NCBI GenBank assembly: GCA_019752295.1
Contig: JAIEMK010000016.1
Location: 1 to 64,000 of the forward strand
DNA length: 64,000 bases
From: Chitinophagaceae bacterium
Lineage (GTDB): Bacteria; Bacteroidota; Bacteroidia; Chitinophagales; Chitinophagaceae
Direction: 5' to 3'
Each line of letters opens with the position of its first letter. Position 1 is the first letter of the stretch. The notes beneath the pieces were generated by a model. It was not told where the DNA came from and made no database searches. It saw only the letters and a list, made by a program, of their open reading frames with translations. The position numbers and the translations under genes were made by a program. Positions 9,123 through 18,080 of the stretch are shown in pieces.

Positions 9123-9854
9123 ATGTTAAGCAAGAATGAGCTCAAATATATTCAATCTTTGTGCCAGAAAAAACAAAGACTGCAGGAAGGCCTTTTTTTA
9201 GCGGAAGGACCCAAGCTGGCGAAGGAAATTTTGAGTAGCGATTATCGGATAGAAAAGTTGTATGCAACTGCCGAATGGCTTGCGGAGAATCCCATCAATG
9301 TAGATACCACAACGGTTACAGAAATTGAACTTGCTAAAATGAGTTCTTTACAAACACCCAACGAAGTGATGTTGGTATGCAGACAAAGAATTATTAAGGA
9401 GGAGCCTGATTTTAAAAATACTTTGAGTCTTGTTTTAGACGGCTTGCAAGATCCCGGCAATTTGGGAACCATTATACGGATTGCAGATTGGTTTGGTGTT
9501 AAACAAATTGTTGCCAGTGAGGATACCGTTGAGTTCTATAACCCCAAAGTAATTCAAAGCACCATGGGTAGTTTTATCAGGGTAAAATGCTGGTATCGTA
9601 ATTTGCCTGAATTGCTTGCCACTACTCAGGTTCCCGTGTATGGTGCATTGTTAAATGGGCGGTCAATCAATAAAACCAAAGCACTGAAAGAAGGAATATT
9701 GGTTATCGGAAATGAATCTAAAGGTATTAGGGAAGCTGTTATGCCTTTTATCACTGAGGCCATTACTATCCCACGAATTGGTAAAGCGGAATCGCTCAAT
9801 GCAGCGGTGGCAACCGGGATTCTTTTATCACATTTATGCGGTAAAACAGAATAG
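9123..9854 (+). CDS. SpoU/TrmH-family RNA 2-prime-O-methyltransferase
   Basis: 243 residues of the SPOUT class, which methylates ribose 2-prime-OH in rRNA or tRNA with S-adenosylmethionine. An N-terminal substrate-binding domain (about 1-95) precedes the knotted catalytic domain. Its motifs are visible: LQDPGNLGTIIRIADWFG (motif 1), VIGNESKGI (motif 2) and IPRIGKAESLNAAVATGILLSHL (motif 3). The exact RNA target cannot be told from sequence. It is divergent from tamL and convergent with the permease gene (3 bp apart). Confidence 0.9.
   Translation: MLSKNELKYIQSLCQKKQRLQEGLFLAEGPKLAKEILSSDYRIEKLYATAEWLAENPINVDTTTVTEIELAKMSSLQTPNEVMLVCRQRIIKEEPDFKNTLSLVLDGLQDPGNLGTIIRIADWFGVKQIVASEDTVEFYNPKVIQSTMGSFIRVKCWYRNLPELLATTQVPVYGALLNGRSINKTKALKEGILVIGNESKGIREAVMPFITEAITIPRIGKAESLNAAVATGILLSHLCGKTE
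9143..9177 (-). promoter_or_regulatory. Candidate tamL promoter inside the methyltransferase gene
   Basis: On the minus strand TATATTTG (9150 to 9143) matches TAnnTTTG and would start transcription about 20 nt before the tamL ATG. A TTTG lies at 9177 to 9174, a spacer of 23 bp, slightly long. The element lies within the first codons of the divergent methyltransferase gene, because only 5 bp separate the two start codons. Confidence 0.4.
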
Positions 9855-9857
9855 CGT

Positions 9858-11111
9858 TTATCTGAATTGTATGGCTTTGGTGGGTTGAATTCTTTTAATG
9901 ATCAAAGTAGGAATAATCAGAGCCAGATAACAGACTACTGTGGTTCCTGCACACACAGCAAATACCTGCCACCATATAATATAAATCGGTGCTTCAGAAA
10001 CATAGTATGCCGACTCATCAAGCCTTATAAAGCCGGTAATTTGTTGCAACCAACAAATGCCGATTCCTGCCACGAAACCAATTCCAATGCCGGCAAAAGT
10101 TATAACGGTAGCATGATAAAGAAATAGTTTTTGAATAAGCCAATCGTTGGCACCCAGCGCTTTTAAGATGCCAACCATGCGGGTTCTTTCTAAAATCAGA
10201 ATCAATAAACAAGTTATCAGGTTGATGATGGCAACAATGGCCATTACAACAAATATTACATTTCTGTTAACGTCTTGAATATTTAGCCAGTCAAAAATAT
10301 TTGGATAAACTTCTCTGATGGTTTTACTCATCCATTCGGCAGGCAGTTTGTCAATGAGACGATTTGAAATACTATCCATTTGATGATAGTCTTTTACAAA
10401 AACCTCGTAGCCTCCAGTTTCATCGGCTGCCCAGTTATTTATTTTCCGGATCAATTGTTGGTCTCCCAGTGCAAATAATTTATCGTACTCCTCAATCCCG
10501 GTTTTATAAATTCCGCATACTGCCAGTTTCCGATAATTCCTGCTACCATCGATACTCGAAATAAAATAAATATGAATCGTATCGTTTAACCTGATCTTTA
10601 ATTGACGAGCTATTTGAACGGATACCAACAACTCTTTGCTATAACTACTATCGTTGAAATGCATCCATCTGCCTTCTTTGATGAATGGTTTAAGTTGCAT
10701 GCTATCGTAATCTTTCTCAACACCTTTTAATAAAATACCTTCAATCTCTTTGTTCTTTTCAATGATGGCCGATTTGGTTGCAAAAGTTTGAATTTGATAT
10801 ACTCCGGGTTCATTAGTAATGATGGACAATACTTTTGAATTTTTTTTGATCGGAGTTTCCTCTGCAACTAATGATTTGTTGGGCTCGTATTTTTGTACAC
10901 GGATATGTCCCCAAAAACTAAAAACTTTATTAGCAACTGTTTGCTGAAACCCGTTTACAAATGCCAACGTGATAATCATTGACATAACACTTACTGCCGT
11001 AGCAGCAACTGAGAGGCGGATAATAAATCTTGCAAACGACTTTTGTCGGGTAAAAGCGATTCTTTTGGCGATATTAAATGCAAGATTCAAAAATATTTTT
11101 TTAGTCTCCAA
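9858..11111 (-). CDS. FtsX/LolC-E-like ABC transporter permease
   Basis: 417 residues with one N-terminal transmembrane helix (about 36-58), a large periplasmic MacB_PCD-like domain (about 60-265), and three C-terminal helices (about 275-300, 330-355, 375-405) of the FtsX type. The motif MVGILKALGANDWLI is characteristic. It resembles the lipoprotein-releasing permeases that move lipoproteins from the inner membrane. No ATPase partner lies nearby, which is common in this phylum. No ATG begins the frame: TTG at 11111 or TTG at 11090 (giving MNLAFNIAKRI) are the plausible starts. Confidence 0.85.
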   Translation of the reverse strand: METKKIFLNLAFNIAKRIAFTRQKSFARFIIRLSVAATAVSVMSMIITLAFVNGFQQTVANKVFSFWGHIRVQKYEPNKSLVAEETPIKKNSKVLSIITNEPGVYQIQTFATKSAIIEKNKEIEGILLKGVEKDYDSMQLKPFIKEGRWMHFNDSSYSKELLVSVQIARQLKIRLNDTIHIYFISSIDGSRNYRKLAVCGIYKTGIEEYDKLFALGDQQLIRKINNWAADETGGYEVFVKDYHQMDSISNRLIDKLPAEWMSKTIREVYPNIFDWLNIQDVNRNVIFVVMAIVAIINLITCLLILILERTRMVGILKALGANDWLIQKLFLYHATVITFAGIGIGFVAGIGICWLQQITGFIRLDESAYYVSEAPIYIIWWQVFAVCAGTTVVCYLALIIPTLIIKRIQPTKAIQFR

Positions 11112-11144
11112 AACTACACCGCCCCATTGAATACAGCAAAAGCT

Positions 11145-11174
11145 TTTGAAGCAATTAAGAATGTTGTAAGTTTA
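11145..11174 (+). promoter_or_regulatory. Candidate promoter for the T9SS plug gene
   Basis: TTTG at 11145-11148, an 18-bp spacer and TAAGTTTA at 11167-11174 fit the Bacteroidota -33/-7 pattern with one mismatch in the last base. Transcription would start about 12 nt before the ATG at 11192. Confidence 0.4.
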
Positions 11175-11191
11175 TTGCATTATTGAATTGT

Positions 11192-12460
11192 ATGAAATTA
11201 TTGTTTAGTACTATCCTAATAGTCATTTCTAGTATGGTTGTTGCACAGCGACTTCCCGACCGAATCTATTCACAATCTATCAATGGAGTGAAGCTGTTTC
11301 AGTTAAATAATCAGTTTAGTCAACCAATTCTTCAACTCAATTCTGGTGATCAGTTGGAATTACATTTTGATGATTTGTCGGCCTACCCTAAAAATTATTA
11401 TTATACTTATGAATTGTGTAATGCCGACTGGACGCCAGCCAACGTAAGTATCTTTGATTATATTAAGGGTTTTAACCTGAACAGAATTAGTCAGTATCGC
11501 ATTGCTTCCATTGCTGCAATGAGGTATGTGCATTATCAGGTGCAGTTACCCGAAAACAATGCAATACCTATTAAAAGTGGCAATTACCTTCTGAAGGTTT
11601 TTCTGAATGGAGATACTTCAAAACTCGCATTCACCAAGCGTTTGATGGTAGTTGATAGAATGGTTTCTATCGGCGCTCAAGTTCAGGTGCCCTATGATAT
11701 TCAACTCTCACGGTCGCATCAAAAATTACAGTTCTCCATCGAAACCAAAGAACTAAACCTGATGAGTCCGCAACAACTTAAAGTGGTGGCAGTGCAGAAT
11801 AATCGGTGGGATGATGCTGTGATAGATAAACAACCCGTGTTTATGCGCGGAAATGTATTGGAGTATAATGGTGAACTCGATTATATTTTCGCTGCTGGAA
11901 AAGAATACCGTTGGGCAGATCTGCAAAGTTTTCGATTTGAATCAGATAGGATTGCAAGGGTTGACAGAACAACCGAACCAAATATGATTTTTATAAAACC
12001 CGATCAGGCAAGAAATAGTTTTGCTTATATCAATTTTCAGGATCGGAATGGATACACGGAAATTAATAGCAGTGAAGCGGTGAACCCCTGGTGGCAAAGT
12101 GATTATGCATGGGTGCATTTTAGTTTTGTACCGCCCAATAAGCAGGCAATAAAAGATAAATCAGTTTACCTGATCGGAGAGTTGACAGGTAATCAAATCA
12201 GCGACAGTTCTTTAATGAAGTTTGATGCTTTGGAGGGAGCATATACCAAAACCCTTTTATTGAAACAAGGTTATTATAGTTATGCATACGGGGTAAGAGA
12301 CAATCATCATCCTTCGTTGCCTACAGATATGTCATATACCGAAGGAAACTATTGGGAAACCGAAAACGATTATACCATTTACGTGTACTATCGTTCTTTG
12401 AGTGGAAGACACGATGAATTGGTAGGAATTGCTCAGATCAATTCAAGGCTGGGGCGGTAA
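11192..12460 (+). CDS. DUF5103 protein, type IX secretion system plug-like protein
   Basis: 422 residues from the ATG at 11192; a TTG three codons upstream is a poorer start. The signal peptide ends at VVAQ (about residue 18). The body matches the DUF5103 family: an N-terminal beta domain (IYSQSINGVKLFQLNNQ, DDLSAYPKNYYYTYELCNADW), a DPF-like central part and the C-terminal YWETENDYTIYVYYR segment. In Bacteroidota this family includes the plug protein that closes the SprA translocon of type IX secretion. That fits the sorting-domain cargo protein at 50.9 kb. Confidence 0.85.
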   Translation: MKLLFSTILIVISSMVVAQRLPDRIYSQSINGVKLFQLNNQFSQPILQLNSGDQLELHFDDLSAYPKNYYYTYELCNADWTPANVSIFDYIKGFNLNRISQYRIASIAAMRYVHYQVQLPENNAIPIKSGNYLLKVFLNGDTSKLAFTKRLMVVDRMVSIGAQVQVPYDIQLSRSHQKLQFSIETKELNLMSPQQLKVVAVQNNRWDDAVIDKQPVFMRGNVLEYNGELDYIFAAGKEYRWADLQSFRFESDRIARVDRTTEPNMIFIKPDQARNSFAYINFQDRNGYTEINSSEAVNPWWQSDYAWVHFSFVPPNKQAIKDKSVYLIGELTGNQISDSSLMKFDALEGAYTKTLLLKQGYYSYAYGVRDNHHPSLPTDMSYTEGNYWETENDYTIYVYYRSLSGRHDELVGIAQINSRLGR

Positions 12461-12565
12461 TGAGGTACTAGCCCAGTTCAAAAGCTAGGGTTATAATTTC
12501 AAATGTTTTAGAGCCCGATTTTTGGGATTGGATTAAAAAAAATCAAAAAATTAATTCTCAAGCCT

Positions 12566-12573
12566 TACTTTTG
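12566..12573 (+). promoter_or_regulatory. -7 element of the SRP RNA promoter
   Basis: TACTTTTG is an exact TAnnTTTG match placed 4 bp before the first paired base of the SRP RNA. This agrees with transcription starting at the 5-prime end of the RNA. Upstream is an A-rich tract rather than a clear -33 TTG. Confidence 0.55.
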
Positions 12574-12577
12574 CGGC

Positions 12578-12671
12578 GGCAGGTCTTACACGACCAGCTC
12601 CTGCTGAAACTCCCCAGGGTAGGAATACAGCAAGGATAGGCGGTTGAGCGGTGCGATGTGAGTAGCCTGCC
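12578..12671 (+). ncRNA. ffs: Signal recognition particle RNA, small bacterial type (4.5S)
   Basis: About 94 nt. The conserved domain IV is clear: CTCCCCAGGG, then GGAATACAGCAAGG, equivalent to the Ffh-binding symmetric and asymmetric loops. The 5-prime GGCAGG (12578-12583) pairs with the 3-prime CCTGCC (12666-12671), closing the long hairpin, and the GGTGCGATGTGAGTAGCCTG tail is typical. The RNA pairs with Ffh to target nascent membrane and exported proteins. T-rich sequence follows at once (12673-12685) and should end transcription. A -7 element lies at 12566-12573. The 368 bp between the plug gene and the transaldolase gene hold this RNA and no real protein gene. Confidence 0.88.
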
Positions 12672-12688
12672 ATTTTTTTCTTTTTCGC
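12672..12688 (+). terminator. T-tract terminator of the SRP RNA
   Basis: Seven T, a C and five T follow directly on the closing helix of the SRP RNA, which supplies the hairpin. The 140 bp from here to the next start codon show nothing else I can name. Confidence 0.6.
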
Positions 12689-12828
12689 AGATAGGGATAA
12701 CCCACTGCGATCTTCTCAGGAAGAGCATATTGAAATAGTGAGTGTTTGTTTGAATGAGAGCTATTCTATGGGTACAAGAATTTGATCTCTGATTCATCTC
12801 ATCCCAAAAAATTATTAAAATAAATACG

Positions 12829-13479
12829 ATGAAATTTTTTGTTGACACTGGTAATTTAGCACAGATTAAGGAAGCCAATGAATTGGGCATATTAGATGGC
12901 GTTACTACTAACCCTTCTTTAATGGCTAAGGAAGGCATTAAAGGCGAAGAAGCTATTGCACAGCATTATAAAACCATCTGTGAATTAGTGGATGGCGATA
13001 TTAGTGCGGAAGTACTTTCTACCGATTTTGCCTCAATGGTGGAAGAAGGAAAAAAATTGGCTGCGATTCATCCAAATATTGTGGTAAAAGTTCCAATGAT
13101 CAAAGATGGTATTAAAGCCATTAAATGGTTTACCGATAACGGAATCCGCACAAACTGTACTTTGGTATTTTCTGCAGGACAGGCAATTCTTGCTGCCAAA
13201 GCAGGTGCTACTTATGTATCTCCTTTTGTTGGTCGTATCGACGATAGTGGTTGGGATGGAATGGAATTGATAAGCCAGATGCGTCATATTTATGATATTC
13301 AGGGTTACAAGACTCAGATCCTCGCCGCATCTATTCGTAATGCACTCCATATTATTAAAGCTGCCGAGGCAGGTGCTGATGTTTGTACTTGCCCGCTGGA
13401 TTCTATTTTAGGATTATTAAAACATCCTTTAACCGATATCGGCTTGGCTAAGTTTCTGGAAGATGCCAAAAAAATGTAA
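12829..13479 (+). CDS. Fructose-6-phosphate aldolase / transaldolase-like protein
   Basis: 216 residues, the short form of the transaldolase family (FSA/TalC type). It moves or cleaves C3 units between sugar phosphates in the pentose phosphate pathway. Signatures are [29 protein letters not shown] at the N-terminus, [13 protein letters not shown] with the Schiff-base Lys region, and the [29 protein letters not shown] segment. Sequence alone does not tell true transaldolase from fructose-6-phosphate aldolase activity. A strong terminator follows. Confidence 0.92.
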   Translation: MKFFVDTGNLAQIKEANELGILDGVTTNPSLMAKEGIKGEEAIAQHYKTICELVDGDISAEVLSTDFASMVEEGKKLAAIHPNIVVKVPMIKDGIKAIKWFTDNGIRTNCTLVFSAGQAILAAKAGATYVSPFVGRIDDSGWDGMELISQMRHIYDIQGYKTQILAASIRNALHIIKAAEAGADVCTCPLDSILGLLKHPLTDIGLAKFLEDAKKM

Positions 13480-13496
13480 CTGATTTTAAATAAATT

Positions 13497-13529
13497 AAAA
13501 TGCCCTTCGATTATCGGAGGGCATTTTTT
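13497..13529. terminator. Bidirectional terminator
   Basis: Stem TGCCCTTCG (13501-13509) and CGGAGGGCA (13515-13523) with one G-U pair and a 5-nt loop. It is flanked by A4 and T6, so it can serve the transaldolase gene and the convergent AlkD gene. Confidence 0.75.
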
Positions 13530-13538
13530 ATGCAGCAA

Positions 13539-14219
13539 TTATTTCGGCTTTTTTTGAATAACTCTTAATGCCTCTTTTTCGCTGAGCGGCGAAAGTTTAT
13601 GTTTTGCAACAAATGCAATTACCCAATCGGGATTGGTCTTGCTATATTCTCTTAAGGCCCACCCGATTGCTTTTCGGATAAAAAATTCTTTTGAATCCTT
13701 ACAGTGTATGATATAGTTCGACAAAAGTACTGTGTCGGTATTTTTTTTATAAGATTTTTGAAAAAGAATACTGCTTCTTTGCAACCAGATATTATGGCTT
13801 TTATTCCATTGCGAAGTAATTAGAATAACCTGTTCGGGATAGAGTTTAAAGTAAGCACCTAACCAGTCGCTGCAAATGCCATCAACTGTATCCCACCAAC
13901 TTTGGTGTATAATACAATACTCAATTAGTTTGATGGAACTGCTATTCCAATATTTTTTATGTGCCAGAAAAACATCGATGGCAAAATATTGCATCTCTCT
14001 TTCGGGCATGGCCCAAAGCGCTTTTATTATTTCATCCAGTTCAGATGCGTTCGAAAGTAAATGTGCTTTTAAATAGGGTTTTACAATCTCGTCCCGTACC
14101 GGTGTTTTGATACCGAAAAAGTCGAAATGGTTTACCATATAAGCTTTCATAGCGACTGCATTGGACGGATCAGCCTGCTTTTTCAGAGCCTCATAAACGG
14201 GTTCAATAAAAGGATGCAT
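13539..14219 (-). CDS. AlkD-like DNA alkylation repair protein
   Basis: 226 residues, all alpha-helical in character, matching the DNA alkylation repair (AlkD, HEAT-like repeat) family. These enzymes remove positively charged alkyl-purines. Conserved features are FFGIKTPVRDEIVKPYL, ALWAMPEREMQYFAIDVF, the WWDTVDGI segment and RKAIGWALREYSK near the C-terminus. It starts 17 bp after the oxidoreductase gene and is the last gene of a five-gene minus-strand run. Membership of a sugar operon is probably a matter of read-through. Confidence 0.85.
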   Translation of the reverse strand: MHPFIEPVYEALKKQADPSNAVAMKAYMVNHFDFFGIKTPVRDEIVKPYLKAHLLSNASELDEIIKALWAMPEREMQYFAIDVFLAHKKYWNSSSIKLIEYCIIHQSWWDTVDGICSDWLGAYFKLYPEQVILITSQWNKSHNIWLQRSSILFQKSYKKNTDTVLLSNYIIHCKDSKEFFIRKAIGWALREYSKTNPDWVIAFVAKHKLSPLSEKEALRVIQKKPK

Positions 14220-14236
14220 AGTTAGTTGGGGATCGA

Positions 14237-15301
14237 TTATTTATGGGGGGATGGGTTATTTAATAAAATTACTTTTTTTGAATGATTACTTTCAAAAGCC
14301 GCATTAATAATTTTCATCACATTTATTCCGTCCTCTCCCGAAACTGGCATGGGTGTATTTTCCATGATTGCTCTGCGCACTGCTTCATAATATTCGCCAT
14401 AATTTCCTTTCAAGCTTGGTATCTTCTTTCGGATAACGACTCCATCCTTTTCGGTATGCAATAGGCCCTGTTCTTCCTCAGGTTCTTTCCCCCAATCCAC
14501 ACTATTGGGCAATTGATTTGCAAGCAGTGCAACTTCCTGTACATCGGCTCTTGATTTTAAAAAACTGCCCTTATTACCATGTATGATATAAGATGGTACA
14601 GCTTCTCTTACCAAGTATCCCGACTTTAAACGAACAGGTTTATCGTTATAGTATAGTAATAGTTCAAAATAATCGTCAACTTCCGAATGCGCTCTCATGA
14701 TTCTCAAATCAGCGAATACTGCATTGGGCATTCCAAAAAGACAAATAGCCTGATCAATCAAATGCGGACCAAGATCATTTAATGTTCCGGCACCGGGGCC
14801 CGCTTTTTCTTTGTGAACCTTCGGACTTAGCGATTCTTTAAAACGATCAAAATGTATTTCAGCTTCTACCACATTGCCAAGCCATCCTTCAGAGATGATT
14901 TTTTGAACTGTTTTAAAATCACTATCCCAACGCCGGTTCTGAAAAACAGATATTTTTTTGTTTTTTGCTTTGGCCAATTCTGTTAATTCAATTGCTTCAG
15001 AAAGGGTAGTGGTAAATGCTTTCTCAACCACCACGTGTTTACCGGCCTCCAATGCTTTTTTTGCAAATTCGTAGTGTGTATTAGTAGGTGTGTTTACTAT
15101 TACAAGATCAATATTTTGATCGTTGAGCACTTCTTCTAGTGATCTGTAAATATGTATATGAGGATAAAATGCAAGCGAAGCATTTGTAGTTCTTTCCCAT
15201 ATCCCCACAAGTTTAAAACCAGGATTCAAAGAAATAAATGGCGCATGAAAAACCCTTCCCGACATTCCGAAAGATAAAATAACTGTTCTGATTGCTGACA
15301 C
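14237..15301 (-). CDS. Gfo/Idh/MocA-family oxidoreductase
   Basis: 354 residues with an N-terminal Rossmann fold (VILSFGMSGRVFHAPFI, about 8-24), the VVNTPTNTHYEFAKKALEAGKHVVVEKAF segment that holds the family EKP-like position (here EKA), and a C-terminal substrate domain with NDLGPHLIDQAI. Such enzymes reduce or oxidise sugars, sugar acids or inositols with NAD(P). It lies 38 bp after the GH16 gene and probably acts on a product of the glucanases. The frame begins with GTG at 15301, and there is no ATG that would keep the Rossmann strand. Confidence 0.88.
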   Translation of the reverse strand: MSAIRTVILSFGMSGRVFHAPFISLNPGFKLVGIWERTTNASLAFYPHIHIYRSLEEVLNDQNIDLVIVNTPTNTHYEFAKKALEAGKHVVVEKAFTTTLSEAIELTELAKAKNKKISVFQNRRWDSDFKTVQKIISEGWLGNVVEAEIHFDRFKESLSPKVHKEKAGPGAGTLNDLGPHLIDQAICLFGMPNAVFADLRIMRAHSEVDDYFELLLYYNDKPVRLKSGYLVREAVPSYIIHGNKGSFLKSRADVQEVALLANQLPNSVDWGKEPEEEQGLLHTEKDGVVIRKKIPSLKGNYGEYYEAVRRAIMENTPMPVSGEDGINVMKIINAAFESNHSKKVILLNNPSPHK

Positions 15302-15339
15302 GATAGAGGGTTAATAATGATTTAAAAGAGGCTGCAATT

Positions 15340-16533
15340 TTATTTGAAAACACGCACATAATCTACAACCATTCTTTGAGGAAGAACAGTTGTGGCATCA
15401 GGAGCGCCCGGCCAGTTTCCACCCACTGCTACATTGAAAATAAAAAAGAAATCGCTATTAAATGGAGAACCTACACCAACATTTGACTTGGTGATAGTAT
15501 TGTACAAAATATCATCTACATAAACCTGAACATTATCGAGTGTCCATACCAAACTATAAACATGAAATTGCTGATCAAAACTACCCGTACTCATCACATA
15601 GTTTCCACCCTTTGAGGCATGGGTAGCTATAGAACTGCCCCAGTGCAGGGTTCCATAAACTTTATTTGGTTCCTGACCCAATAGTTCCATAATATCCATC
15701 TCTCCGCATGTTGGCCAGCCAACGGCATCAATATTATTTCCCAACATCCACAAAGCAGGCCAGATCCCTTTTCCTTTTGGTAATTTGGCCCTGATATCAA
15801 TTCTTCCGAACGTAAAGAACTTTTTGTTTTTGGTGATCATTCTTGCAGAAGTGTATTTGCTTCCATTGAGCGACTCCTGTCTGGCTTCAATAATCAGATT
15901 GCCGTTTGAAACAAATGAATTTTGAGTTCTATCGGTATAGTTTTCCAATTCGTTATTGCCCCAGCCACCGGCTCCGGTTTCGTAGGTCCAGATAGTTTTA
16001 TCAACTGCCTTACCATTAAATTCATCACTCCAATATAAAGTCATGCCCGGATAAGTAGTTGGCGTTTTATAACCTAATGAAGTATCTACCGGAAAGTACA
16101 ATAAGTTTTCATTGACAATTGTTCCTGTTCCAGTGCTGGTGCCCATTGTAGCATTTGTAGGATTGGATATCTGCACAGAAAAATATTGATTTTCTTTTCT
16201 GGTACTATCCCCAATGATGGTCACATCAAAAGAGGCAGAACTGCTGTTGGCAGGTATCGTTAAAGTTCCTGAAACAGGTTTGTAATCGGTATTGCTTTTT
16301 GCAGTTCCATCTGCTGTTGTATAATTAACAGTAACGGGAGCATTACTGACTTTATCGAGAGAAACATAAAACGAGAAACTGCTGTTTGTAGTGTTCCTGT
16401 TATCAGTTATACTGCTGATGCTAACGGTAGAGCCTGTAACTGGAGGAGTTGAAGGAGCACTGTTTCCTCCCTTGCCACAAGCACCAAGGGTTAATACCAG
16501 TAAAGAACAAATGCTAAGCAGTTTGTATTGCAT
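15340..16533 (-). CDS. GH16 beta-glucanase lipoprotein with Calx-beta domain
   Basis: 397 residues. Lipoprotein signal peptide (lipobox LGAC, Cys about 19), then a Calx-beta domain (about 35-140; VNYTTADGTAKSNTDYKPVSGTLTIPANSSS). A glycoside hydrolase family 16 domain fills the rest. The catalytic signature GEMDIMELLG (about 274-283) has the ExDxxE nucleophile, helper and acid/base residues. The family cuts beta-1,3 or mixed-linkage glucans such as laminarin. It sits 15 bp downstream of the GH30 gene, which points to one glucan-degrading unit. Fine specificity is not certain. Confidence 0.92.
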   Translation of the reverse strand: MQYKLLSICSLLVLTLGACGKGGNSAPSTPPVTGSTVSISSITDNRNTTNSSFSFYVSLDKVSNAPVTVNYTTADGTAKSNTDYKPVSGTLTIPANSSSASFDVTIIGDSTRKENQYFSVQISNPTNATMGTSTGTGTIVNENLLYFPVDTSLGYKTPTTYPGMTLYWSDEFNGKAVDKTIWTYETGAGGWGNNELENYTDRTQNSFVSNGNLIIEARQESLNGSKYTSARMITKNKKFFTFGRIDIRAKLPKGKGIWPALWMLGNNIDAVGWPTCGEMDIMELLGQEPNKVYGTLHWGSSIATHASKGGNYVMSTGSFDQQFHVYSLVWTLDNVQVYVDDILYNTITKSNVGVGSPFNSDFFFIFNVAVGGNWPGAPDATTVLPQRMVVDYVRVFK

Positions 16534-16548
16534 ATTTTTTAATTTGAA

Positions 16549-18024
16549 TTATTCCACTACTAAAGTTTGAATGCTATGGGCTGCACTGGTTACTGCTACT
16601 GCTTTATTTCCGATGCTCATATGGTAAGGAATTGACTCCCCACTTTGATTCATCACCACTACAACAATCGATCCATTTGGATTTTTAAAAGCAGTAGTTA
16701 AAAATTGTCCTCTGCTTGCTGAGCTGATGATGCGCTTCGCTCCTGGGCGAATAAATTTAGAGAAATGACCTATATAATAATAGGAGTTCAGATAGGTTAA
16801 TTCACCAGTTTTGGTATCTGCATGCACCGGTGCAAAACAAAGATTCCCTACATGGTTGGGACCACCTTTTTCATCCAACAATATATTCCAATCGGTCCAT
16901 GCCACTGTGCCATTATTGAAATCATTGATCATCGATTTGCCATAGATTTCACCATACCTCCAATCATTAATTTTTGTGAAGTCGAATTTTTCTACACAGC
17001 CCTCTGTAAACATGAGGTGCGTATTGGGGAATGCTTCATTTACACGTCGTACATTGTCGAATAGTTTTCCGCCACCGGTCCAGTCTTCATACCAGTGAAA
17101 CCCAATGCCCCAAACATATTTTGCAGCGGCAGGATCGTTCAATACAGCACTTGCACGCTGATACAACAGATCGCGGTTATGATCCCAAGCAATTAATTTT
17201 TTATCAGCCATTCCGGATTTAACCAGTGTTGGTCCCAAATAGTTTTTGATGAAATTGGTTTCTTCTTCGGCAGTATAGTTACAAGATTCCCAGGTTTGTT
17301 TTGCCATTGGTTCGTTCTGAACACTCAGGCCCCAAATCGGAATTCCCATCTCCTGATAGGTCTTGATGAATTTGATATAATAATTCGCCCAGCTTTGATA
17401 ATAAGCAGGCAAGAGTTTTCCGCCGTGTAACATATCCTTATTGTCTTTCATCCAACCTGGAGGACTCCATGGACTAACAAACATGGGCAAGTTTCCACCT
17501 GCAGCAGCGATAGCTTGTTTGATTAGTGGTATCCGGTACTGCTGATCGTGCGCAACACTGAATGATTTTAATTCGGTATCGTTTTCTTTTACGTAAGTAT
17601 AACTATCGCTCGAAAAATCGCAGCTATGAATATTGGTTCTGGCCAACGAATAGCCAATGCCCTTTTTGATATCATAATATTTCTCCAATAATTCTTGTTG
17701 TTTATTCTTGGGAAGTTTAGCAAAGACTTCTGCAGAAGCATCGGTTAGTGCACCTCCAATTCCAAGAAAGGACTGGAACTTTTTGTTAGGGTCAACAAAT
17801 ATGGCAGGCTCGGTTTCGAAGGGCTGCCCATAAGCGCTAAAGCTTAATACGCCTGTTTGTGTTAAACGCAGATTACTGTTTTCTGCGGTAGTGTAAACGG
17901 TTACTTTCTGCTCCTTTTTCTTGTCGGGATTGGTCAGTTTTTTTGTACTTGATTTTTGTGGATCAGTTGCGGGATGCAATGCCAGCAATGCAGTTGCAAT
18001 CGTGCTCAATAGAATTTGATACAT
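16549..18024 (-). CDS. GH30-family glycoside hydrolase (glucosylceramidase-like)
   Basis: 491 residues with an N-terminal signal peptide and a lysine-rich linker. A GH30 TIM barrel with its side beta domain follows. The acid/base Glu is seen in GLSVQNEP (about 239) and the nucleophile Glu in MFTEGCVE (about 340). FLGIGGALTDASAEVF near residue 90 is also typical. In Bacteroidota such enzymes act on beta-1,6-glucan or beta-glucosides. Paired with a GH16 enzyme 15 bp away, it would serve beta-1,3/1,6-glucan breakdown. No SusC/SusD pair is seen in the window. Confidence 0.92.
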   Translation of the reverse strand: MYQILLSTIATALLALHPATDPQKSSTKKLTNPDKKKEQKVTVYTTAENSNLRLTQTGVLSFSAYGQPFETEPAIFVDPNKKFQSFLGIGGALTDASAEVFAKLPKNKQQELLEKYYDIKKGIGYSLARTNIHSCDFSSDSYTYVKENDTELKSFSVAHDQQYRIPLIKQAIAAAGGNLPMFVSPWSPPGWMKDNKDMLHGGKLLPAYYQSWANYYIKFIKTYQEMGIPIWGLSVQNEPMAKQTWESCNYTAEEETNFIKNYLGPTLVKSGMADKKLIAWDHNRDLLYQRASAVLNDPAAAKYVWGIGFHWYEDWTGGGKLFDNVRRVNEAFPNTHLMFTEGCVEKFDFTKINDWRYGEIYGKSMINDFNNGTVAWTDWNILLDEKGGPNHVGNLCFAPVHADTKTGELTYLNSYYYIGHFSKFIRPGAKRIISSASRGQFLTTAFKNPNGSIVVVVMNQSGESIPYHMSIGNKAVAVTSAAHSIQTLVVE

Positions 18025-18080
18025 GGCAATAGTTAGAATTAAATGATCCTTAAAATTACTTCCTTTTGGCTTTACTTGGC

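Noticed and set aside
12558..12938. A 126-codon minus-strand reading frame across the gap before the transaldolase gene
   Set aside because: It lies over the SRP RNA and the start of the transaldolase gene, and its translation has no protein-like pattern.
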